A stretch of DNA of 64,000 nucleotides. Origin: Euborellia annulipes. Taxonomy: Eukaryota; Arthropoda; Insecta; Dermaptera; Anisolabididae. The stretch's first letter is position 1. Each line of letters starts with the position of its first letter. The position numbers and the translations under genes are program-made. This document shows, piece by piece, positions 28,971 to 40,900 of the stretch. The stretch spans positions 1 to 64,000 of the forward strand of contig JAKCPI010000346.1 in NCBI GenBank assembly GCA_023213315.1, read 5' to 3'. Under the pieces are notes generated by a model that was not told where the DNA came from, did not search any database, and was given only the letters and a program-made list of their open reading frames with translations.

Positions 28971-31900
28971 CTGTAGGCGAAAAAAAAATCTCTTTTTAGA
29001 AATTTGTTTTATTTTTCGATTTATTTAAAAATAAAAATGGGAATAGAGTAATCGGTATTACTTAAAGAAATTTTATTATTATTATTTTGTATTATTATTA
29101 ATAGACCACATTTTGTATTATTTATTAAAAATATAAATACAGTATAACGTTTCGACTGCTTATTCTGCAGTTGTTTTCAAATACTGTGCACTTGCTCCGA
29201 CTCAAGAAACGGCCCCTTATAGGTTAGTGCACCAAAGTGCCGAGCCCTTAGAGGTTAGTTTACCTGAGTCTGAGCGCGTGCGCAGTACTTGAAAACAACT
29301 GCAGAATAAGCGAAACGTTGTACAGTATTTATATTTTTAATAAATAATTAATACAAAATTCAAGGTCTATAATTGAAAACTCTCAAAATAATAATAAAAA
29401 AATTTGTTTTCCTATTTGGACGATGTACATTAAGGAACCAAGCGCCATTAACCTAAATCTGAGATATAAGGATGACATTTGCACAATTGTAAACAAAACC
29501 AATGGCAATGACTTTTTTCTTGTTTTATATAAAAAAGTCTCAATTTCGATCATAATGGCGCTTGGTTCCTTTATACATAAAATCATCCATTCTATATTTT
29601 TGCTATATCCCTTGTCTATGCTATGAAAAAACTTTTCTCTCAACATTTCTATCTGATATTAGATTAAAAATAATTGGTATTAAACATATTAGCATTTATC
29701 TAAATTATTATACCGTTATGAAAATATAAATTTACGACAAAATATGATTAATTATTCGACCTTTGCAATTTCTCCTTGAGATTTTGAGATAATTTTTTTT
29801 TTTTTTTTTTTTTAAATCTTTTTATCTCAAATACTCAAATTTTTTTTTTTTTTTTAAAGGATAATGCTACTATCAGTATCAAACAGCCTTTGGACAAGAG
29901 TTTTGCATTTAATGAAAATTATAAAACATATATAAAGAGTAATAGATTAGTTACTACATTTATATATATAATATATAGAAAACACTGAATTTTTTATACT
30001 CTTTATTTTTACTTACTTTATATCGCTCAATTATCTTTAAAAGGGAAGTTATACATAGTCCAATACTTTTTGATACTGATAGTAGTCTCTAAAAAAAAAA
30101 AAAGATTTCAAGTTATAAATATGACGACCAAATAAAAACAAGATTAAATTTAATAAAATTCTTACCCCCTTATTTGTATAAAAAATTTTGATACTAAAAA
30201 AATTCTCGAATAAAATGAAAAAATTTGAAGTTTTCGGCTTTAATTGTATAATTATTTGTTTATTTGCAAATTGTTTTCAAATAGATTTTCAATTACGATT
30301 TTAAACAGTATTGAAATTTCCAAGTCCAAAAAAAACTAGTGCCCCAAATATAAATTAAATTCATTCATCAATAAAGCTAAATTTAAATTTAAAGGGAATA
30401 GGATATTATTCAAGTGATACTTACAGTGTGTACAAAGAAAATTTTGAAGTTTTTAGGCTCGACCCGTAGCTCGGGGGACCATGGGATTTCTCCTTTAAGC
30501 ACCATGCTTACAGGATCGACATAATAGAGATGAGGGCCGACGGTGAGCAACAACATTCGCCGCCGAGAGAACAACCCTTTACGTTTATCGATCAGACCCT
30601 GTTTTAAAATCAGGTGGCCTGAAACCAACGAGTGCCATTGGCTATTCTTCTTTTGCTCTTTTGTTTTCCTTTGAATCTCATCAGCCGTCATATCTAAAAT
30701 TCCAGTTTTCCTTTTCGATGTTTTCCTCTCCTTCTCTTCTTTGGTATCAATATCACGGGTCACTGTCGAGACATAAAACGGGACACAAGTAGTTGCATCC
30801 TGGAGGTCGAGGCCAAGTAATCGGGTCAGTTGTTTGTCATCTAATCCAGGCTCGAGATTGTCAGGCACCTAAAAGACAAATCAACCCCTTAATTAGTTCC
30901 ATGATTGATGACGTAAAAAAAACAAAAAACAAAACCAATAAATAAAATGATGATGTATGTCTTAATTAAAGTCCAGAAGGCTAAATACATTAAATAAGGA
31001 AAATAGACAGTCAGCCCTTTTCCATTAAAATCAAGAACGACATAAATTATATCCTCTATGACATTCGCTTTTTCCATGATAAATATTCATTTTTTAATAT
31101 TATCTTATTTTTTTTTTTTTTTAAACTGAGATTTTTTCCAATTTCCGGTTAAATATTAGAAAGAGAAAAGATAATTTGGCTTTTTCTGATATATTTTCAA
31201 TCAAAATTAGATAATTTATACTTCATTTACAGATGCTGTTTTAATGGATAATGCAAAACTTTTTAGAGCCAGTCAAAAATTAAAAGTACAAATGAAAAAT
31301 AATATATATTACTTTAAAAAATTATCACTGAACGAGATACAGTGATGGACAATATTAAGTCCCACCATGCGTTTTCTACATGTGATTATTTCATTGTTTT
31401 TATAAAAGAAAATGAAAATCTTTATTGGAAATTTTCTACGTTTGAACCATAAAAGTTTCCATTTAAAAATATATAATTTAATATTTTTAAAAAACAATGA
31501 AATAATCACATGTAGAAAACGCATCGGTGGGACTTAATATTGTACACTCTAAGATATTCCTTAATAATATTTATAGTATTGTGAAGATGCTGATTATCAG
31601 ATTTCATCATTAAATAAGAATTCTGAATATTTATAGTATAAAAGAGACAAATTTCTTGGGTTAAATCGCGTTGGTTGTTGAGATTTACTCGATGGTTCTC
31701 CTTTTGGAGCAATTTTCAAGAGAGTAGGGTATAAAAAAAATTCCAACATTAAAATTTATTTTAAGGACCTACGATGTTTTGTTATTATTAGGTGGCCTAA
31801 ATAAAAACTATAAATAGGAAATTTAACAAAAATACAAATTTTGCACCGTTTAATCTTTTATATAAAAAATCGAGTAACCACATTTTTATATGGTTTATTA

Positions 31901-34900
31901 TTGTTACTAAAATTACATTTGCTTTTAGAAAACAGAATTTAGAATATGGGAATACTAATGTAACATATACAAAGAACTTCTAATTTTTTAATATCTAAAA
32001 AAATATAAAATTTAATTACTTGGTAACAAATATGATCTTTCCTTGATACTCATCCTGCCCTTTTGAATCAGATGTTCTTAAATGACACTTAATACTTTCA
32101 AAAATATTTATTTTTAAATTTCATTACTTAAATTTATAGATAACAGTAACAACTTAGTTGAAAATGAGAGCGTTGTAATTTGTAACGCGTTATTACATTT
32201 TCCTGTATATAATATTTTTCATTTGACTTTGTTTTTAACTCTATAACTTCGGCTCCGCGTTCGACCTTTTCTAATACGACTTATTAGAATAAAAATTTAA
32301 TATTATTTCAAATAAATTGGAGTTAACAGCGATATATCTAGTGTTATATATATTAATCTCATTATTTTTTTAATAAATATATATCATTAATATCATTATA
32401 AATTAAGTGAGAACCGCGGTAATAATTAGGCTAAGAAGAAGAATAAATATTATCAAAATTTTATATTTCTTTTGTTTTAATGAATTTTGTATAAAAAAAA
32501 CTTCACTTATATAAAATTGGTTAACTATTTTCTGTTTCGAGCAAAGTTATTAAATTGGATGACTGTATATTATTTAGATGCAATTATGATTCATTAAAAA
32601 AAAAAAATTATATAATCTAACAAAAAATCAATATAAAAAAAATAAAGTGCATATTTCGAAAAAAATTGAAATTTATTTATTTATTAAAATACAAAAAAAT
32701 TTAGGAAAAAAAAAAATAAGTTAAATAAATGAACTTTTGAGTATTATTTCATGACATTTTCACTTAATCGATCGATTATATTGAAGTCGGAAACGGGTTT
32801 CTAAGAAATAGAAATTAATATTAAATTAGAGTATAAATAGTAGTATTTAGAATGAGTAATCGAATATGTGAAGGCTTAAAAAAAATAAACCCAAGGTTGT
32901 TGTAGAAATTTTCTTACCCGATAATGACTTCGGAGTTCCTCGTGTTGAGAAGTTCCGGGTAAATAAGGGTAGATTTGAGGCGCCGTTTGTTCGTGGAGCG
33001 TATCAAAATCAATTCCTTCGAAGAACACATGAGATTTGATCGATGGGTACCCTTCTGTATCGTTGGAACCAAGTCGCTTGGATGGATCCAAAATCTAGAT
33101 AGAGAGAGAGAGAGTAAAAACAAGGTTAGAAATATTGATTTCCAGGCGAGAAATTTTTTCTAACGCTTTATTAGTGTGTTAAGCTGAAGTGAAATGGCAT
33201 TTCCTAGGTTTAATCTGCCTTTAGAGGGAAATAAAAAATTTATATTTGGAAAATTTTATGAAAATATAACATATTATATTAAAACCGGAATATAAAGTGA
33301 ATGACAGACGTCCACACTCTAAAACAAGCTTTCTAAATGTTTAGTGCCGGCATCGTGCCGATTTTAACACCGCCTTTTTATTTAAATAAATTCTAAATTC
33401 TATTTGAATATCAAGCGAACATCTTTTAACTCCTAATCAGGTTTATTCTCTAAACAGACGTTAACATTTAACATCAACAAATGGGTGTTAAAAAGTAAAG
33501 TAATAACATCAGCGTTAAAAAATGCTATTCTGTAAACCAAGTCTTAACAGCGATGTTAACATTTTATTTTTTAGCCCCAGATGTTAACGATTCATATGAA
33601 GATAGCTTGTTCGTGTTTTTAGATCCCTCGATAAACTCTCGCGCTGTTTGATTTGTTATTTTCAATCTATAGTCCTATCTGACACACCAGCGTTAAAAAA
33701 TGCTTTTCGCTAAACAAAGTTTTAACAGCGGCTTTAACATATTGCTTTTATTTCAAAGCTGTCAAAATCATAACCTTATTTTTTTACTTTTTAGGTTAAA
33801 GACGCCATTTTTATGCATTAAATACGGCGTTAAAATATTAAAGGCACCCCCTATACATGACATTAATTTTTAACACTATTGACTAAATGTTAACGCTTTG
33901 GCTTTAAAGTTTTTACTTACAGAAGAAGCAAGTGTTAAAATGAATTAACGCTGTTTGTTTACAGAAGTTAAAAGTTAACTTTTTTGCTTAGAGAATAAAC
34001 CCTGAATTTGTCTTTAATAAAAAAAAAAAAAAATGTTCGCCTAGTTTCCTTCAGCCAAATATACCTTGAAGGCAAGCGGGTTGCATAAACTCAAGGGCGT
34101 AGCTGATTCGATCTTTTGAGCATATGATCAGATAAACGCACCAGAGATCGGTTGTCCTATTGGAGTTATATCAGAATATTTTTTATAAAAAAATAAATAA
34201 TGAATAAAATAAAATTTTTTATTAATTTTGAGATTACTTTTTAATTTTTTTAAAAACATGACTACCACTACTCAGTTTTTTATAAGATGAAATTTTTTTT
34301 ATTTTTAGAAACATTTATATTTCTCATCTTTTCCCCTTTAAGTATTTTCTGATTAAATATTGATTCGTTTAATATCATCGTGTATGTATGTATATAAAAT
34401 GAATAGTAGATTTTCTTTCTATAAATGATATTCAAATTTTATCATATGAAAATAACGATTATAATCTATATATCTATAAGAGATAAGGCGCAAGAGAGTT
34501 TTATTTTGATGGAAATTATCATTCGCACGTGTAAGAGCCTGAGTTCGTTGCCCGGTTTGGATATTCCTAATGCGTCAAGGCCTTGAAAATGACAAGTTTC
34601 ACACAAAGTTCAAAACGAATCTTATAAAGCAAATAATGTACACGTTTCAGAGAGAGATAAGTGCAAGAAAAAAAAAATCATTAAATATAAATAATTGCTT
34701 TGTAAGGATTCCCTCTCTAAAAAAGGACAACATTCCGAAAAAAAAGATAAGCAAGAAAATATTTTATATTTAATTTCCTGTGAAAAAATAAAATATCTTC
34801 ATCACATTTTCTTAAAGGTGAAGTGGGAGAGTGAGATAATTTTTTTTTTTTTCGCAAAATAAACTGCGTTTTAGATTAAATGATAAGATAATCGTTTTGA

Positions 34901-37900
34901 GTTGGCGCCTGATGGACGATTTTTTAGAAAAGTTACGCAAATTCTTTATCAGTTAAATCAATTGATTGATAATAAAAAAAAAAAAATAATAAAATATATT
35001 TCGAATTCATTTTTGAATATTATCAGAAATTTTTTTTTCATTTTTCACATTAATATATATATATATATATAAATTATTTGTTAATATTCCATTGCATAAC
35101 AAGATGACTTTTATGATGTAATTTTAAATATCTTTTAATGTCCTAAATAGATAATAATAATAATAAATTAACTTATATTTGAAATAAAAACATTATTAAG
35201 AGTTGATGATTAATGCGAAAATGGGAGGGTGGAAAAAAGGACCTTACAAATTACCAAGTTAATATCTTCTTAAATTGACAAGTCATTTTTATAAAAGAAT
35301 TTTTTTTTATCTTGGTTTCTGAATAAAAAAAAAGTTATAAATCATAGGGAATGTTTGTTATCTCAAACTTGTCATAATGATCAAAGTAAATAAGAATATG
35401 GATGGAAATTTTCTTAAAAAAAAAAAATAAAAAAAAATATTAAATTACCAAAAGATCCTGGACGAGTTTTTTGGCAAGTGGATCGAAGCCATCAGGAAAA
35501 TCGTATTCCAATTTTAAGATGCTTTGGAAAATGAGGTATTCACTTCGTGATCGGAAGGGTGGTAGTCCAGCAACCATTTGATAAACGATACAACCAAGCG
35601 CCCATAAATCGGAACTTTTGGAAGCTGATTTGTCAGTGAGAAGTTCAGGTGAGACGTATTGTGCTGTACCATCAAAACTGTTACGTCTTCTTCGCTGACG
35701 TTGAGGACTAGGAGGATCTTCTTCTATAAAAAGAAAACGAAACTTAATAATTATTTAAAAAAAAAAAAAAAAAAAAAGATTTCAAATCCAAATACCTACC
35801 ATTACTATCTGATCTGAGAATCTTAGCTGATCCGAAATCGGTAATCAAGATATGCATATTTTCATCGAGTAGAATATTTTCTGGTTTCAAATCACGATGA
35901 ATAATACCAAGTCCATGGAGGAATTCTAATGCCTGGACAATTTCCGCGGCGTAGAATTGTGTACAATTAAAATCAAATGATCCGACCCTGTTGATATATG
36001 GTAAAAGTTCGCCATTTTTGGCATAAGAGAGTACGTAATAGAGTCGATCAGCGTCTTGGAAGGTGCAATAGAGTTTTACAAAGAAAGGTGCAGTTGGCTT
36101 CATATTTGAGCTCAAAAGGTTTAAAATGTCCCTTTCTCTTTTAACATTAGCTGTCTTCATTTCACGAATGATGTGACGTTTATCGCATACTTTAACTGAA
36201 AGAAGAAAATGGAAAAATAAAAATTAATTAAGAAATTCCAAAGAATATAATTTATTAATGAATAAGACTTATTGAAGATATAAAGTATCATCACCAAATA
36301 CTCCGGAAGGAAGATCTTATATAACTGATAAATAAAGAGATAGTTCTAACCGGAATTTCTTTTTAACTCATTGGGTTATGATTATAAATAAAAGAATCTT
36401 AGCCCCAAGAATATTTTTACCAAAAATTTTGATTCCTTAGAAATACAAAATTGAAGAAGAAGAAGAAACAAGTTGTTATTAAAACGCGGTCAGAATTATA
36501 CAAAGTTCCACTCTCTCTCCATCTCTTTCACTCTTATATACATTGAGAGAGAGGATTTGTGCATAAAGCAGGGATGCCAGACGGTGAGACCTAGTTCGCA
36601 CGAAGCTACGCATTGGCCTAGACATGGAAGGCCCCCTTCCATCTCCTTCTCTTACTTCTCCTCATCAATTGTAAACAACATTTATTTTTTTTTAAATTTA
36701 AATTAACTCCAGACTTTAATTCTTGTTAAGAGAAGCTCTGGCTCCGGCTCCTTTCAACCCTTCTTCATTCTCATTTATTTTGCTCGGCTCATTCATCTGG
36801 TGTTCTGTTCTCCCCCTCGACATGTTGGCAAGTCATTTATGAATCCCGCAAATTAGAATAATAAAAAAAAGGACAAAAGTTTAGAAATTTTTTTTTCTTT
36901 TAGTCATTTATTTAAATTTTTTCTCTAAATTTCGGTAAAAAATATATATAGTGGAACCTCGCTTAACGAGCATAATTCGTTCCAGAATCATACTCGTAAA
37001 GCGAAACAAGAACATACAGCTCGTCCCCCCTAATTTAACAATCCGGGACTTTCCCTCTTCTCGTTTTACAAAACGTCGTTCTTTTACAATTTGTTTTGCT
37101 CGTTATGCGAATTACTCGTTATGAGTGGTGCTCGCTAAGCGAGGTTCTACTGTATAGACAAATACAGTTTTTCAAAATAAAAAAAATCTAATCATGAACA
37201 GATAAAAGACCTTTTTTTTATATTCTCAATTTTATAATAAAATCTCGTCCTGATTAATAAAGGAAAAAATTTATTTAGATAACCCTATTAATTAATTAAG
37301 TTCTAGATAATTAATAATTCAATGACGATGGAATTTTATCTTCTTATTAAATCGAACAAAGAAGAAAAGAGAGTGTTCTAGTATCGACGATCTTGTTCGT
37401 TCTTAGTAATTAATTTAAATATATTCCCTCCTTCCCCCCTCCTCATCTCCTTTTAATTAATGAAATGTAAAAACTAATGAAAAAAAATTGATTAAGAAAT
37501 TCGAAAAAAAAGTCCGAGAGTAAAATTTAATCACAATCTTCTTCAAATCTTAAAAAAAAATATAATAGTTAAGAATGACGAGATTAGGATAATTTCTTGT
37601 TAATGAATTTTTAAGAATTTATCTAAATTTAAGACTGAATTTCACTAATCTATAACAAAGAATTTTTTTTAAAGTAATTAATCAAATATTTTAATCCCAC
37701 ACATCTTATATCAATACAGGAAGTGATAAGAGATTCTATAATTAATAAAATTAAAAAATTTGTGGTCAAAAAAAAAAAAAAAAAAAAAATTAAAAGCGGG
37801 GAATCCCACAATATTTATTATTATTATATTTGTTTATTTATTAACGGTATATGAAATTTGGTGCTTACTTGCGAATTCTTTATGTGAGTGAATATCCTTG

Positions 37901-40900
37901 CACAAATAAACGGTGCTAAAACTGCCTTCGCCGATCATCTTGCCGAAGATATAATCCCGTGATGAGCGGGCATGTGTTCTTGTGATATCCCCTTGGGGTT
38001 GATGATTCGTATGATCCCCTTGTTGATTCACCTGCTGTTGCTGTTGTTCCTTGGCCTGCTGCATTGTAGCTGCATCAGCGATGGCAGTATTCCTTGGGGG
38101 TGACATTGTCACTGTAACCACCGAACCCAGATGGCGGTCACCGCTTTCTACGGATTGGGGCAGCGTGGTGATGGCGGTAGCCACCCGCTGTAAAATACCA
38201 CAAAACCAAAATATTCCATTAGTATTGTGTCTTTTAGTATGATAGAAACTGTCTCAAACAAATGACACACGTCGACCACTCCAAAGTTCCTTTATTTGCA
38301 TTAATAACACACTTAGATTGTGACATTTGTCACGGGGGATCCTATCCACAGAATAAAAGTTTTTCGGGATGTCAGATTTATAATTGAAAAGGATAGTCAA
38401 AAAGTACTTTTTCCATATGACTGGTTACAAAATAATTTTAGAACATGAATATTTTTATTTAGAAAATTTTTTCTTGGCAATGACTTACCCTTATAAAGGT
38501 TATAAAATAAAAGAAACTATTTTTTTTTTTTTTTTTTAATAAAATATTTCGATTACTCTCCTTAAGTAATGTCATTGTCAGGAAAAATTTTTTGCTTGTG
38601 AGTTATTAATACAAATATTTGTAAAATTACACAATTACTCTTTAGTAATAATAATAATTCACCTCACACATTTCTTTCTAGTTTTGTTTATAAATATAAA
38701 TAAATCTACATTGTTTTTATTTAGGTCATTTTTTTTTTAATATTAAATATCCATTCATAATTTTATTTATGAATGTAATTTTTTTTATTTTAAAAAATAA
38801 ATTTCATTTTTTATTTTAAATTTTTTCATTCATAATTTATTTGAAATTTTAAATAAATATTTTAATGGCGGATTCCTTTGATAATTTTCCCCTGAGGCTT
38901 AGAGGTTAGAGTTAGTGACATATGTCAATATTGATAATCTTTAAAGCCATGGGTTCGGATCTCAGAAGTCTGATGAATATTTATTTAAATCAATTCTAAT
39001 AATCCGTCTATATTTATTTAGTTACCAGTTAAATATTTTAAATAAATTTTATCCCGGAAAGCGAACCATGACCCTTGGATGGAAACAAGAACCTTGTCCT
39101 ACTTCAAGAGACATAAAATTTTTTTTTTTCGTCAAAACTTCCCTTGACAAATCTTCTAATTATTAGAGAAAAATTATAAAAAGTCTATTGTTTTTTTTAT
39201 AATTATTTTGAAAAGTTTGTTATTTATTTATTTATATAATAATAATATTCACTTAAGAGGATTAGAAACTTTACCAAAAGGAGGAAGATATATTTAAATG
39301 ATGAGAGAAAAAGCCAACAAAGCAAATGAACCGAATCGTGTCTGTTTGGGAGGGCTTCTTGCGTCATATTAGACAGAAGGACACGTTAGAAATAGAAGGA
39401 AGGCCTTTCTACTCTGCTGCAAGAATTCTGGATGATTCATCTTTTAAGATGAGACTATGATGAGAGCATAATATACGTAAAGATGAATGGCAGGCAATAA
39501 ACCCACACCCTAAAAATTCGGCGCCTCCTTACTCAAGCATTTCAATCGCAAAGTCAATAATTAATGAGATGTGTTTATATACATTTAGAATTTTACCGTA
39601 ATATTAGTCGGCAATTTTCATGCTCTAAAAATAAAAAAATCTAGACTTTGACAAATTGTAAAACGGTGGGGGCTGCTTGTATTTGAGAAAGTAAATGGCG
39701 GGACGGCATCGCCCTCAAACCTGATGGTATGCATGGTAGGTTGGGCTCGCTTGTTTACTGCGTAGTATACGCATGTATGTCATACACGTGGGGAGGGGAA
39801 CTCGATTCACTGAAATATTTAGGGAGTTGATCTGTGCTGTTCAGGTGCGTCAGGCAGTGAGGAAGACGGGGCCGGATGGCATTCCAGGTCCCCGACTTCA
39901 TTCATGCTTCCGCAACGCCAACGGTACGTCTCGTTCTTTCTTACCGCAACACCAAGCAAAAGGGAGGGAATGGTATGCGGCTAGTGAAGAAATTGAGCAC
40001 ACGGCGAAAATATCTTCAAATTTTCTCCGTTTCCATTTCCCTCGTTTTTTGACAATGTGTCTGTCGGTTCCACGTGGCTTGGGCAGGTACTGAGCTCAAT
40101 GTGCTCGTGCTGGTCAATGACTCAATGCTCAGAGGCCAAGAGAAGTCGAAGCCAACCAGCCAGACGAGCACATAGCATAAGAACGGAATGTGTGGAGGAA
40201 TGCACAAGACGTACTATCAAATTCCAACCTTGAGCCTCTTTATTAAATTCTCTTTTCAGATTTAATTAGTTTTGATCTTTGGTGGTCCAGAGGATGTTAA
40301 AGTTATTTTTATTTCTAATCCTCACTTTCCTCTTATCAGATAATTAAGTTAAAAAAGATTAATTAAAGTATAAACGTTCATTTCCTAAGCTTTGAATATA
40401 TACTTATCTACTTCATTCATGAATTGTAATAATGTTTTGCAGACAGTTAGATTAGTTTAGTTCTCAGAGAATAGGGATGTGATCCATCGAGACAAGTAAA
40501 GCTTTTGAAAACCACTTGTCTATAATTTAGAGCGTCTGTTCTTTAGAATGCAATCGTAGAGTCTAGACGACAATTGTGATGACGCCCTTCAAGGCACTGG
40601 TCTGGTCCCTTTACTCCTCTTCAAAGCGGAAGTATCGTCTAGTGTTACATTCCGCCAAGCAAGACTGCCTTGCTTAGGTGGGATGATATAAACTATTTAT
40701 TGATAATATATTTCAATTGTACTATAATATTATTTCGCATATAGTGAAGAGAAAGTAAAAACGCTTGAGCATTTATTGATGTTTTGTATTGTCAATGGAA
40801 TATGTTATCCTTGAAACAAATTAATTGCAGTTATTAATAATGACGTTTATTTTGTATCTTTTCTTTTAATTATGGAGAGTATACATAATATTTCATACAT

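Larger units (their letters stand above)
29104..29375. repeat. Inverted repeat with paired hammerhead relics
   Basis: Arms of about 90 bp: AATAGACCACATTTTGTATT, TAATAAATATAAATACTGTA-like sequence, AACGTTTCG, GCAGTTGTTTTCAAGTACTG and complements, with GCCCCTTATAGGTTAGT in the middle. Both arms contain the GAAAC box (29,285-29,325 plus; 29,141-29,187 minus). Related to 53,855-54,560 and 57,903-58,440. Confidence 0.7.

Noticed and set aside
29383..29646. Two overlapping frames across the GGAACCAAGCGCC MITE
   Set aside because: They read through terminal inverted repeats on both strands; repeat artefacts.
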